Shown piece after piece: positions 28,436-37,063 of a DNA stretch of 64,000 nucleotides. This DNA comes from Desulfobacteraceae bacterium. Lineage in GTDB: Bacteria; Desulfobacterota; Desulfobacteria; Desulfobacterales; Desulfosarcinaceae. The notes beneath the pieces were generated by a model. The model saw nothing but the letters and a program-made list of their open reading frames with translations. It was not told the origin of the DNA and did not search any database. Positions within the stretch are counted from its first letter, which is position 1. Every line of letters begins with the position of its first letter. The stretch is taken from the NCBI GenBank assembly GCA_013003715.1, contig JABDIN010000027.1, positions 1 through 64,000 on the forward strand, written 5' to 3'. A program made the translations under genes and the position numbers.

Positions 28436-29008
28436 ATGGCTACAATTGAAAACCGAAAGTTTGGACCCTTGAGGACGATACGAAAACCGATTATCAGGGC
28501 AATTAAAAGCTTCTTTTTGAATCGAACGCGAAACCGGGAAGGTATTGAAAGATACGGACGGTTCACTGAGCGGGAATCCGACCGTCTTGAGACTGCACTG
28601 AACCGCTGTTTTGTTGAGATTATTCTACCTGCAATATTCGATATTGAAAGAGATCTGATAGATTTCGACTACTGGTATCAACTCGACATCAGCCAGGACG
28701 GCACACTTCGCTCGGGCAAACCGAGAATCAAAAGGGTGACCTTGTCATTTTATCCTGAAAAGAAAAGCCGGCTCGGTCTGAGATCCCCCCGCATGGACTC
28801 AATAGATCACGCTGTTGTCAAACCTTCAGCGGATCTGAAAAATATCGTTTTCATCATAGAATATGCGACAGCTGTATCTTCGATGGATCCGGAGGAGACC
28901 CAAACCTATGCGCTGGAAGATATCTCGAAGAAAACGGTAAACCGTTTTCTTGAAGATTTTGTGATGGACGCCACAGACGCCTACAAGTCGGAACGCATTC
29001 TAAGGTGA
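28436..29008 (+). CDS. Hypothetical protein
   Basis: A 190-residue soluble protein not recognised as any family. The N-terminal 40 residues are very basic (TIRKPIIRAIKSFFLNRTRN). The body contains DFDYWYQLDISQDGTLRSG and a C-terminal helix RFLEDFVMDATDAYKSE. The ATG at 28436 is used; the TTG at 28418 is an alternative and neither has a good ribosome site. It is convergent with the Nudix gene, with 31 bp between stops. Confidence 0.6.
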   Translation: MATIENRKFGPLRTIRKPIIRAIKSFFLNRTRNREGIERYGRFTERESDRLETALNRCFVEIILPAIFDIERDLIDFDYWYQLDISQDGTLRSGKPRIKRVTLSFYPEKKSRLGLRSPRMDSIDHAVVKPSADLKNIVFIIEYATAVSSMDPEETQTYALEDISKKTVNRFLEDFVMDATDAYKSERILR

Positions 29009-29039
29009 CCGATCAGGAACCTCCTATTTCATTCCAAGT

Positions 29040-29879
29040 CTACACACGATCACCCTGTCCGGTCAGATACGGCTGGCGGATGGTGCCATTGAATACCGGC
29101 AGAGTGGTCATTTCCGGTGGCGAATAATCAAATATCAATCGAAGAAAATCAATGGTGATGCGATAGGTGGCGCCCCACAACAATTCCATGCCGGCTCGGC
29201 TATTATGGACGAAACAGGGAAAATCCTCCTCATCGCCGTCGGCCCGATAATGATGATTAATTTTAAATTCAAGCCGGTATCGCGCGTAATTTCCGTTTTG
29301 AATTAATTCACGCAGGGGTATGATAATGATCCGTTCAACCTCCCGGTTGGGAAAAAATCGTGTTTGATGCCGGATCCACCCGATAACGGGAAAGATGGTG
29401 CGGTGGAACATGATAAGCTCCTGAAGCGGAAGAATCCCCATAATGTCGACACCTAAAGGGTTCAAACGCATTTCTTCAAAACCTTCACGCAATCCGGTGG
29501 CCACCAGCTTGGCAAATATATGGGACAGGTTCGGATGGCCGGACCGCAGATGACGCCATTTCCGCCACTTGGCCAGTGGTGAAAATGGTAGTTTCAGTAA
29601 TGTGGCCAAGAGTGAATCCACAGGCTCGGATATCCCGCCGCCGGGGCAACATAGATCACCGGGTTGCCTGATCTGCTTGGAACGCTTGTTTAAAATGAGG
29701 CACGGTTCGGGTGCTCGCCCGTTAGCACCGGGCAATACACCAAGCAAGAACAATACGGAAGACAGATCAGCAGATCCCGCAGCTCTTGCGGCGGACAATT
29801 CACCAGACGGATCTTCCTGATTCAGGGAGTTATTAAGATACTCGAGGAAAGCATCCCTATCTTCAAGCAAGCCCCTCAT
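29040..29879 (-). CDS. CoA pyrophosphatase-type Nudix hydrolase with an insertion in the Nudix box
   Basis: A 279-residue protein. LILNKRSKQIRQPGDLCCPG, followed by GG, matches the CoA-pyrophosphatase Nudix subgroup, and ATGLREGFEEMRLNP supplies the REUxEE half of the Nudix box. Normally these halves are about ten residues apart; here about 45 residues rich in Leu, Trp, Lys and Arg (LLKLPFSPLAKWRKWRHLRS) lie between. A substrate segment follows (HRTIFPVIGWI). Its ATG overlaps the stop of the 29876 gene by four bases, indicating translational coupling. It is expected to cleave a nucleoside diphosphate linkage using Mg2+; substrate uncertain. Confidence 0.8.
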   Translation of the reverse strand: MRGLLEDRDAFLEYLNNSLNQEDPSGELSAARAAGSADLSSVLFLLGVLPGANGRAPEPCLILNKRSKQIRQPGDLCCPGGGISEPVDSLLATLLKLPFSPLAKWRKWRHLRSGHPNLSHIFAKLVATGLREGFEEMRLNPLGVDIMGILPLQELIMFHRTIFPVIGWIRHQTRFFPNREVERIIIIPLRELIQNGNYARYRLEFKINHHYRADGDEEDFPCFVHNSRAGMELLWGATYRITIDFLRLIFDYSPPEMTTLPVFNGTIRQPYLTGQGDRV

Positions 29880-30703
29880 TTAATACATCTGAGTTTGTGC
29901 GTTTTTTGAAGCTGTTGCCATAAGGATCGGATAATGACCGCGGGAATATCCTCCACTTCCAGTGTAATCATGTTCATATGTCCACGACAGGACTGAATTA
30001 AATCCGTGTTTCCCTGGTTCAATCTGAATTTGGTATGGATATAGTTCCCCAGGGTAAAATGCAGCGTCGGCAATTCGACTTCGGCCATGTTGGCGATCAT
30101 GGCCCGGTCTTTCAAGGGCAGGTTGTTGATCAGATGTTCGATGGCGCTGCCCAGTGAAGCCGGGGGATCAAAAGGCGACGATGGTGAGGTCTCCGAATGT
30201 CTGGGGCCATGAACGGTTTTGGGCATGTCGGCGTCCATCAAATCCAGAAAAAATACGGCCTCCATTATCCCCATCACCTGATCATAAATCGCACCATCCT
30301 GATTTTCGGATGGCCCGCTAACATTCAAGATACTGATATTGTTGGATTTAATCCATTCGGCAATCTGGCGGGAAGTTGTAAATGCCGATTGGGTGAGCAG
30401 ATTGACCTGAAAAACGGGTATTTGGCGCTTTTGTGCCAGCAAGAAAACATGATGCGGATGAGCAGCCAATTTTCCACGATAAATTACCAATGTACCATCG
30501 GACAGGGTTAAACTTTTTTCAGCGGCAACCAGTCGATTTGTGGACTCGATCTCGGTCAGACGATACTTGTCCGGCAACGCGCCTTCCTCGGTTGGGCAGC
30601 CTTTACAGATGTATCCACCATGCCGAATACCGAGCTTGATGGCCACATCGAGCGCTGCACGTTCAGCACCGGTTTCACCGCTTGAAATGATCTTTATTAT
30701 CAT
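29876..30703 (-). CDS. Putative molybdenum carrier (YpsA/SLOG-like) protein with C-terminal DUF6794-like domain
   Basis: A 275-residue two-part protein. Residues 1 to ~160 match the putative molybdenum carrier family: IISSGETGAERAALDVAIK, GGYICKGCPTEEGALPDKY, SDGTLVIYRG and LNVSGPSEN. This is a Rossmann-like nucleotide-binding fold. After a Ser/Pro-rich linker (ETSPSSPFDPP), residues ~190-275 (AIEHLINNLPLKDRAMIANM, LHFTLGNYIHTKFRLNQGNT) resemble the DUF6794 helical domain. The stop overlaps the start of the Nudix gene (ATGA), so the two products may work on one nucleotide-like ligand. Molybdenum binding in this family is not settled. Confidence 0.8.
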   Translation of the reverse strand: MIIKIISSGETGAERAALDVAIKLGIRHGGYICKGCPTEEGALPDKYRLTEIESTNRLVAAEKSLTLSDGTLVIYRGKLAAHPHHVFLLAQKRQIPVFQVNLLTQSAFTTSRQIAEWIKSNNISILNVSGPSENQDGAIYDQVMGIMEAVFFLDLMDADMPKTVHGPRHSETSPSSPFDPPASLGSAIEHLINNLPLKDRAMIANMAEVELPTLHFTLGNYIHTKFRLNQGNTDLIQSCRGHMNMITLEVEDIPAVIIRSLWQQLQKTHKLRCIK

Positions 30704-30741
30704 CTTAGGTTGTTAAGCTGTTGTATAAAAAAGTGTCGAAT

Positions 30742-30818
30742 GGAAAATAGTGGCGGATTTCATAAAAATCTATCGTTGATGTAAAACCATCATGGATCAG
30801 ACATTCGCCACTTTTTCC
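30742..30818. repeat. 77-nt branched palindrome (three-way-junction fold)
   Basis: GGAAAA plus AGTGGCG (30742-30755, one bulged T) pairs with CGCCACT plus TTTTCC (30806-30818), a 13-bp stem. Inside are two small hairpins, GATTT…AAATC and TGATG…CATCA. It lies in the 349-bp gap between divergent genes (molybdenum-carrier-like and MFS). It could be a structured leader RNA, a small mobile palindrome or a regulator site. No other feature was seen in this gap. Confidence 0.5.
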
Positions 30819-31052
30819 TGTGGCAGTTGCTCAGAGAAAATACCAAATGGGATTCGATTCCACAATATTTAAAAATTTTTATATAATGAAAAGTTGTTGA
30901 TTTTTTGGTGTGTGGTACTACAATCCCCATTCATTCCTGTACAGAGTCAGTCTATCTCCAAAATAACCTCGCTGTTGGATAATTCGGCGAAAAATCACTG
31001 CATTCGGATCTTTGGCCAGTCGAAAGCACAAGTTCTTCTGGGCGTTATACTC

Positions 31053-32336
31053 ATGGAATCAACTTTAAAGACGTTTTGGGGCATATCTTCATTTCAAATC
31101 CTCGCGATGTTCAGAAGGGGTTTGTTCTACAGCTACCTATCCATATATCTCAGACACTATCTGGGACTCAGTGTTACGGAAACGACCTTCTTCACGACAT
31201 TTCCAATGATTCTCAATATTATTTTCCAGACTTTTGTCTGGGGTGGTATTTCAGACAAGTACCAGCTTCGTCGCACACTGATTGTGTGGGGAGAATTGTT
31301 GGCAGGTATCGGCACGGTAATCGTGTGGTATGCCCACACCTGGACCACCAATACAACCATGGCCGGATATATCATCATTGCCGGCCTTTCGGTGATAGAA
31401 ATCTTCTGGTCCATGTCCAATATCGGCTGGAGCGCACTAATTTCGGATATTTACCGTCTGAAACAACGCACCGATGTGCAGGGTAAACTCGCCAGTTTGG
31501 GGGGTATCGGTCGCTACATCGGTGTATGGACCGGTGGCCTGTTGTATGACGGGTTGGGCAGGCAATATGATGGTTGGGGATTTGAAAGCGGTGCCTTGTT
31601 CTTTGTCGCTGCCGGTGTCATGTTTTTATCCATTATCCCCATGTATTTTGTCCCTGAAGGCGGAGCTCAAAAAACACGTTCACCTCTACAACCAACCGAT
31701 AACATAATAAATCCGACGTATAGTAGACTGTTTATCGGTTTTCTGGTGGCGATGCTGCTGGTCAATTTCGGAAGAAATTCCGTTGCGCTCATCCTGACAC
31801 AATACCTTGTGCTGGAATCCGGGTTGGCGGTATCCAGTCTGTCATTGAGCTATATTGTCAATACCCAGTCCATAGCCATGGTGCTCTCCGGCCTGATCGC
31901 AGGCCGGCTGGCCGCTAAAATCGGCGATGCCACCGTGTTAATGACGGGTACCATATGTGCCGTTGTATCACTGGTTATCATTGGCATAACATTCAATATG
32001 CCAATGATATACTTCAGTAATTTTATAAGGGGGGTTTCAGAAGTGGTGATCTCGGCTTCTGCATACACGTTTGCTTCAAGATTGATTCCACCGGAGAAAC
32101 GTGGCCGCCTGTTCGGTATGTTTAATGCCACTTTTTTTCTGAGCTGGGGGGTCGGGGCAACGCTTTTTACGGCACCGATCATCGACATCATGATTTTAAA
32201 GGGTTATACTCAGGTCTTTTCGTATCAGGTCGCATTTTTGTCGGCGGCTGTTCTGACGATGGCCGGGTTAGGTGTTCTGGCGGTGGTTATGGTTGCCGCC
32301 GGAAAACACCGGTATCGGAAAGATGCCGGAGATTAA
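31053..32336 (+). CDS. MFS transporter
   Basis: A 427-residue major facilitator with about twelve spans. Key parts are the first helix (FWGISSFQILAMFRRGLFYS), the loop motif GGISDKYQLRRTLI, and in the second half AGRLAAKIGDATVLMTGT, then LIPPEKRGRLFGMFNATFFL. It is likely a drug or metabolite permease; the substrate is unknown. The ATG at 31053 is chosen because the 53 residues before it in the open frame from 30894 are polar and not membrane-like; the ribosome site is weak. The branched palindrome at 30742 is in its probable leader. Confidence 0.85.
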   Translation: MESTLKTFWGISSFQILAMFRRGLFYSYLSIYLRHYLGLSVTETTFFTTFPMILNIIFQTFVWGGISDKYQLRRTLIVWGELLAGIGTVIVWYAHTWTTNTTMAGYIIIAGLSVIEIFWSMSNIGWSALISDIYRLKQRTDVQGKLASLGGIGRYIGVWTGGLLYDGLGRQYDGWGFESGALFFVAAGVMFLSIIPMYFVPEGGAQKTRSPLQPTDNIINPTYSRLFIGFLVAMLLVNFGRNSVALILTQYLVLESGLAVSSLSLSYIVNTQSIAMVLSGLIAGRLAAKIGDATVLMTGTICAVVSLVIIGITFNMPMIYFSNFIRGVSEVVISASAYTFASRLIPPEKRGRLFGMFNATFFLSWGVGATLFTAPIIDIMILKGYTQVFSYQVAFLSAAVLTMAGLGVLAVVMVAAGKHRYRKDAGD

Positions 32337-32444
32337 TATCGTTTTACATTGCTTGTTCATATCCGTATAGTGGGACGATGACGTTGAAGACGGTCATGTG
32401 AATCACATTTTGTTCAATCACCAATACCGATGGGGGGTAACACA

Positions 32445-32609
32445 ATGGCTTGTGACAATTGTAAATTTCGTGCCAAATACGATAATAAACCGACATCGCT
32501 GTTGGGGCGGTTATGGAAGTGGCATATCGGCTGGTGTCCGGGCTGGAAATCCTACCTGAAATCCGTTTCGGAAGAGGAGCGTGACCGCCTTAAAGTGCAA
32601 TATAAATAG
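32445..32609 (+). CDS. Small conserved Cys/Trp-rich protein (54 aa)
   Basis: An ATG at 32445, preceded by GGGGGGTAACACA, opens a 54-residue frame: MACDNCKFRAKYDNKPTSLL, then GRLWKWHIGWCPGWKSYLKS and a charged helix. A CxxC near the start and a third Cys in GWCPGW suggest metal or iron-sulfur binding. I recall similar short proteins in deltaproteobacteria, but no function is known to me. It is convergent with hdrB-like, 53 bp away. Too short for many gene callers. Confidence 0.7.
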   Translation: MACDNCKFRAKYDNKPTSLLGRLWKWHIGWCPGWKSYLKSVSEEERDRLKVQYK

Positions 32610-32662
32610 CCAGGATGAAGGGATTCGGGTACTGCGCTGCCAAATCGGTAATTTCATTGAGA

Positions 32663-33520
32663 TCAAGCGATCATCTGTTTTTTCCGGAGCAGGGGCCGCG
32701 GATCTATGAGATGCCGCGAAAACCATCCGTTTTGCACCTTTGCACCCACCGCCAGAGACAGTATTTCGGAAAAATGAAAAATGGGAACTTTCTGCTGGAG
32801 GTTGCACCGGATTTCAAGGTTCATGTGACACATGGCGCAGGCGGTCACCATGCAGTCCGCGCCGGCGGAGATCGCACCATCCATTATCTCATTGACCATG
32901 GGTGTGACCACATCGGGTCTAACCACCGACAGGAAAGTTCCACAGCACCGGTTGGAATACGCCCACTGAACCACATCCGCTCCCAAGGACGTGAGCACTT
33001 TTTCCATCAACCCGTGGTAGTTCTTTTCCCTTCTCATCTCAGGCGGTCTCGATAGCATGCATCCGTAATACGGAACAATTCGCATATTCCGAAGCCCTTC
33101 CCCGCTGAAACCGGCGGCCCTTTCCAAATCCATATGTTCCAGCAACTCAAAAAAATGTATAATTTCAAGGCTCCGGTTCGGTGCTTTCCCCCACATCCGT
33201 TCATAGCGGCCGGCGGCCTCCGCATCGGTTTTCAGATGTAATTGTGCCTGACTGAGGCGTAGCATACAGCTCGGGCAGGCCACCAGAAGCGGCCGATCCG
33301 GCGGGGCCAGAGACAAGTTCCGCTCAGCCAGGCTGCAGGCCATGTCCCTATTGATACTATGGGCGGACGAGCTACCGCAGCAACTCCAATCCTCCAATTC
33401 GATAAGCTCAATGCCCTGGGTCCGGCAAAATGCCACCAGAGATGAATTGTTTTCCCGGGCGGTGGTTGCCAGGGAGCACCCCGGAAAATAACTCAGGGTG
33501 GCCGGTATTGCATTATTCAT
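32663..33520 (-). CDS. hdrB: Heterodisulfide reductase subunit B-like protein (two CCG domains)
   Basis: A 285-residue protein with both cysteine-rich CCG domains of HdrB. The first has YFPGCSLATTA, EDWSCCGSSSAHS and ACPSCMLRL. The second has YYGCMLSRPPEM, NRCCGTFLSV and VTACAMCHMNLEIR. In HdrB these bind unusual 4Fe-4S clusters that reduce a disulfide substrate. It overlaps the HdrC-like gene by 8 bp. In sulfate reducers HdrBC-type pairs move electrons between ferredoxin, quinone or thiol pools. No HdrA flavoprotein gene is adjacent. Confidence 0.92.
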   Translation of the reverse strand: MNNAIPATLSYFPGCSLATTARENNSSLVAFCRTQGIELIELEDWSCCGSSSAHSINRDMACSLAERNLSLAPPDRPLLVACPSCMLRLSQAQLHLKTDAEAAGRYERMWGKAPNRSLEIIHFFELLEHMDLERAAGFSGEGLRNMRIVPYYGCMLSRPPEMRREKNYHGLMEKVLTSLGADVVQWAYSNRCCGTFLSVVRPDVVTPMVNEIMDGAISAGADCMVTACAMCHMNLEIRCNLQQKVPIFHFSEILSLAVGAKVQNGWFSRHLIDPRPLLRKKQMIA

Positions 33521-34100
33521 GGCGTTGCTCCATGCGGTTTTGAGAGAACAACCGCCGAATACGCTTTAAATCTGTTACGCGCGACGGGCTCAAATCCAAT
33601 TTACGCTTGGCCATCATCTTCAATCCCACATCAAGGTCACCGAACCAATCCCGGGTTTTCACCTTGTACCGGAGCATAATTTCCAGCTTATGCGTCCGGC
33701 CATGGCGTTCTATGGAATCCAACACTTCATTATGGAAATTCAAGACATCTGGCTCGGAAATAATGCCTTCGGCAATGGCGGACTGCCTCAGTGAATCCAT
33801 CAGTGCGGGAATGTCGATGGCCATTGGGCAAACGTATGAGCAGGTATTGCACCCGACGCAGGTCCAGATCGTGGAACAATTCAAGACCTCTTCGGTTTGA
33901 CCGAGTTGCAGCAGGCGGATCACTTCGTTCGGATAATAATCCATGGCTTTCAGAAACGGGCACCCATTTGTGCATGATCGGCAATGGTAGCAGCGATTAA
34001 AAATGACACCGCTTTTTTCCGATATTTTTATTGGTAACCGCTCGTCAGCGTTCTTAACCGATATGGGACCACTGTTGTTTTTTTTCGGATTCGTCGTCAT
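33513..34100 (-). CDS. hdrC: Heterodisulfide reductase subunit C-like 4Fe-4S protein
   Basis: A 195-residue protein with two 4Fe-4S motifs: CYHCRSCTNGCPFLKAMDY and CVGCNTCSYVCPMAID. The C-terminal helical region (ERHGRTHKLEIMLRYKVKTR) matches HdrC. It wires electrons to the HdrB active site. Stop and start overlap with hdrB (33513-33520), showing a tight operon. The upstream 140 bp to the DHFR-like gene was read for a promoter without a clear result. Confidence 0.92.
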   Translation of the reverse strand: MTTNPKKNNSGPISVKNADERLPIKISEKSGVIFNRCYHCRSCTNGCPFLKAMDYYPNEVIRLLQLGQTEEVLNCSTIWTCVGCNTCSYVCPMAIDIPALMDSLRQSAIAEGIISEPDVLNFHNEVLDSIERHGRTHKLEIMLRYKVKTRDWFGDLDVGLKMMAKRKLDLSPSRVTDLKRIRRLFSQNRMEQRHE

Positions 34101-34242
34101 GGCATCCAGGTTATACCTTTGGTGATGAAGATCCTTGACTTATATCAAGTTATAAGGATTTTCCCGATTATTTCCGGGCACAGTTCAATAGTAAGCACAG
34201 AATTCCAATTGTGCGAGGTGGCATATTTTTTCCGGATTGGGA

Positions 34243-34755
34243 TTATTCGGCAGGATAAATGACCTTATATCTGGCCAGCACGGTATTTGCGCCAAGGGTG
34301 GAGAGGTCCAATAACTCCAAAGCCAAGTCCACTTTCTCCGAAAAAAGCGACAATCCATGCCCGAACGTCAGGGGAGAGTAGGTAATCAGGAGTTCGTCAA
34401 TGAGTTTTTGCCTTGCAAATATGGTATTGATTTGTGATCCGCCGGCAAGAACAACTTGAGTATATCCCCTCTTCTCCAGATCTTTCAGGATCACATGAGG
34501 ATTTTCTCCGGTGAACATGAGGTTTTCAAAGGATGAAACTCTGTCGAATCTTCTGGTCAGTACGATATTCTCTCGTCCCGGCAAAGGTTTGCCTATGGCA
34601 TCGAATGTTTTTGATCCCATTATAATGACACCGGCTTCCGTACTCACGCGCTTAAACATTTTTTTATCTTCCGAGCCGGTCCAATCCGGAAAATGGCTGT
34701 CAGTGAGTCCGATTTTCCCATCTACTGTCAACGCCATTACCAGTGTCACTTTCAT
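34243..34755 (-). CDS. RibD C-terminal/dihydrofolate reductase-like protein
   Basis: A 170-residue NADPH-binding reductase fold. It has VTLVMALTVDGKIGLTDSHF at the start, GVIIMGSKTFDAIGKPLPGR (the NADP-binding loop), QVVLAGGSQINTIF, and LLITYSPLTFGHGLSLF. This pattern is the RibD-C/DHFR-like group, which reduces pteridine or riboflavin-type precursors; the true substrate is unknown. It lacks the deaminase half of RibD. Possibly linked to hdrCB by strand only; 142 bp separate them. Confidence 0.85.
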   Translation of the reverse strand: MKVTLVMALTVDGKIGLTDSHFPDWTGSEDKKMFKRVSTEAGVIIMGSKTFDAIGKPLPGRENIVLTRRFDRVSSFENLMFTGENPHVILKDLEKRGYTQVVLAGGSQINTIFARQKLIDELLITYSPLTFGHGLSLFSEKVDLALELLDLSTLGANTVLARYKVIYPAE

Positions 34756-34939
34756 TCGATCGGATCCTTTTGTCCAAAAAACAGGTGATTAATTCAGGGG
34801 TCAGGTTGTGATTAGTCAGTATATTTCCATGCTCTTGTTTTTTAACGGAGACACCGGAAGCCGTCCAACACTGCACAAGGGTGCTGACAAATCACAAAGC
34901 CGGCTTGCCCTTGGCAATAAAAACTCACCGACGCCTCAA

Positions 34940-35857
34940 TTAATTGGTTTCGAAACTAGACACGATCAACGGTTTTGCCGTTTCCAATTCTTCCATGGTG
35001 GCAAGTGTGATTTCGACGTTACCCGTACCGGCATGGTCCGTGTCTTTAACTGCTTTTGAAATATTTTTCAATAATCCGTTCCTGCCGATATCCAGTTTAA
35101 TATAAACCTTTAAATTCAGGTCTTCCGGATCAACAACTACCGATGCGAAATTCTTGATTCTTTTAAATGCAACATAATCCTGCAAGGTTATGCGCTGCAC
35201 ATCATCACCCAGGGCTAAAAGATAATAAGAAAGCGATTGAAACAGATCAATAAGCGGTGCTTCCGCTTTCTGAAGACATGATGCCACGCTGGTCCCGGCG
35301 GTATCGCTTCGGCCGATGATATTCTGCTTTTCCAATGATATGGGCATCGCCATGTTTGAATATTTAATCAGTTCAATCATTAAAAACCCGATATCAAATT
35401 GTCGAAGCCGTATCAGATCAATGTTGTGATTCATCCTTTCCACGAGATGAAGATCGTACTTGTTATAATCTCCCGCGATGCAAATCAGGCGTGGCTGTGC
35501 CCACTCAATGCTGTCTGCCACCTGTTTACCCAGACGATCTGTGATCAATGTTTCACATTCATCGCGATTCCCGGAAAACCAGTCCAATAAATAAATACCG
35601 CGATTGATGGCATTATCGTTTGTGGATCGCTTGTAACTGATCATTACCGGCAGGTTATTTTCATCAACACCCAGTGTGTCGATATGATCATTTTCCCCGT
35701 CACCTAATGCCGCTTCACTCTTAATCAATCGTATTGCAAACATTTCCAAAAGGTTATGTTCGATAAGCGTCTGCAGAGATTTTTCAATTACCACGGACCG
35801 GTTTTCAATTTCTTTGACGTGAACATCACCAATTCGAAACAATTTAAAATCACCCAT
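34940..35857 (-). CDS. DUF5655-containing nuclease-fold protein
   Basis: A 305-residue protein. The N-terminal part resembles a PD-(D/E)xK nuclease fold: DHIDTLGVDENNLPVMISYK, then RSTNDNAINRG and WAQPRLICIAGDYNKYD. The C-terminal ~110 residues match DUF5655 (YYLLALGDDVQRITLQDYVA, FKRIKNFASVVV, GTGNVEITLATMEELE). In relatives I know, the segment before YKR reads EYKR; here it is SYKR, so the expected Glu is absent. It may bind nucleic acid without cutting. The ATG at 35857 follows GCGGAGAAAAATACC; a TTG seven codons earlier would include that ribosome site in the coding region. Confidence 0.82.
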   Translation of the reverse strand: MGDFKLFRIGDVHVKEIENRSVVIEKSLQTLIEHNLLEMFAIRLIKSEAALGDGENDHIDTLGVDENNLPVMISYKRSTNDNAINRGIYLLDWFSGNRDECETLITDRLGKQVADSIEWAQPRLICIAGDYNKYDLHLVERMNHNIDLIRLRQFDIGFLMIELIKYSNMAMPISLEKQNIIGRSDTAGTSVASCLQKAEAPLIDLFQSLSYYLLALGDDVQRITLQDYVAFKRIKNFASVVVDPEDLNLKVYIKLDIGRNGLLKNISKAVKDTDHAGTGNVEITLATMEELETAKPLIVSSFETN

Positions 35858-35944
35858 GGTATTTTTCTCCGCCCCCAACGACCGGGTATTTTGATTGAGG
35901 TTTACCTGAAACTATGATGCATCAGGACTAAAACGAGACATATA

Positions 35945-37063
35945 TTAATAATAATATGTCTCGCCATGAGACAAATCGATCCACCCATTCATCAGACCCT
36001 GTTTCCGGAGTTCCGCCTTTAACGCTATGGGTGGAATGTATACAGGCTCATCTCCCAGCCGAAACGTACCCCAGTGCACAATGAGCAATTTCCCGGCACG
36101 TAACTCCTGAAAAGCACGTACCGTTTCCGGGGGATTCATATGACTGTCTTTCATGAACCATCTGGGCTCATATGCACCCAGACTCAGTATGGCCAAATCA
36201 ATATCAAATTGTTCGCCAATTTCCTTAAAACCATCATAATAAGCCGTATCACCGCTGATAAAGATGGTGAGTCCCGATGGCGTTTTGACCAGATAAGCCC
36301 CCCATAGTGAATGATTCGGGCCTACGATGGGATTTCGCATTGTCCAATGATTGCAGGGCAGCAAGATGATCTCAAAATTGGCATCCTCAAAGCGGTCATA
36401 CCAATCAAGCGCTGTATGATTCCGGGCATTCACTTCGTTCATCACTGCCTCATATCCCAAGGGTGCAATCACATGGGAGGCAGGGCTGAGGTATTTCAGG
36501 GATTCTTTATCCAGGTGATCATAATGACCGTGTGTGATCAATACATGGTCGGGAACAGGCATCGCACTAATATCAAACGTCAGCGGCGAAAAGTCATGGA
36601 TAGTGGGAAAAAGTCCGTAGAAAACAGGATCAACCACTACTGAATGCCCCTGATCCTTTATCATCACGGAGGCGTGCGCGATAAAGGTAACCGAAGCTCC
36701 CTGGTGATCGACGATGGGTTTGAAATCAATGTGAATGGGTGTTTCCACTTCAGTTGCATATTGCTTTTTAAAGTGATTTTTAGAGAGCATTTTCCATTTC
36801 AGAACCGATAAAAAGCTCTTCCGGCCTTGGCTGTTAAAAGGGTTGAGATAAACACCATTACCGTGATGCAGTTTTTGTTGAGATATTTCTCTCATTGAAA
36901 GACCGCTGAGTTTACTCATTAATAAGTCACCATATCCATGGTTCGAACGGTTTCGGCACGACAATGGCAAAAGGGACGCCCCAAAAAGCCTCATACCCAA
37001 AGAAAAAGCGTTTTGGATGAACAGGCGGCGGCTTTTTTGAAGTTTATTCATGGTCTCAGCCAT
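35945..37063 (-). CDS. Metallo-beta-lactamase-fold hydrolase with Tat-type lipoprotein signal
   Basis: A 372-residue protein of the UlaG/NAPE-PLD-like branch. The N-terminus has SRRLFIQNAFSLG, a twin-arginine-like motif, then LFGASLLPLSC, a lipobox-like Cys. The fold has VTFIAHASVMIKDQGHSVVV, the metal motif ITHGHYDHLDKESL (HxHxDH), LPCNHWTMR, ISGDTAYYDGF and a final His in LLIVHWGTFRL. Relatives hydrolyse phosphodiester or cyclic ester bonds of lipids or sugars. If the signal works the enzyme is folded before export and anchored to a membrane. Start 37063 or 37051 are both possible. Confidence 0.85.
   Translation of the reverse strand: MAETMNKLQKSRRLFIQNAFSLGMRLFGASLLPLSCRNRSNHGYGDLLMSKLSGLSMREISQQKLHHGNGVYLNPFNSQGRKSFLSVLKWKMLSKNHFKKQYATEVETPIHIDFKPIVDHQGASVTFIAHASVMIKDQGHSVVVDPVFYGLFPTIHDFSPLTFDISAMPVPDHVLITHGHYDHLDKESLKYLSPASHVIAPLGYEAVMNEVNARNHTALDWYDRFEDANFEIILLPCNHWTMRNPIVGPNHSLWGAYLVKTPSGLTIFISGDTAYYDGFKEIGEQFDIDLAILSLGAYEPRWFMKDSHMNPPETVRAFQELRAGKLLIVHWGTFRLGDEPVYIPPIALKAELRKQGLMNGWIDLSHGETYYY

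Noticed and set aside
30742-30818. Hammerhead-like ribozyme on the minus strand of the branched palindrome
   Set aside because: A CTGATC is present, but the conserved CUGAUGA and GAAA core is not in place.
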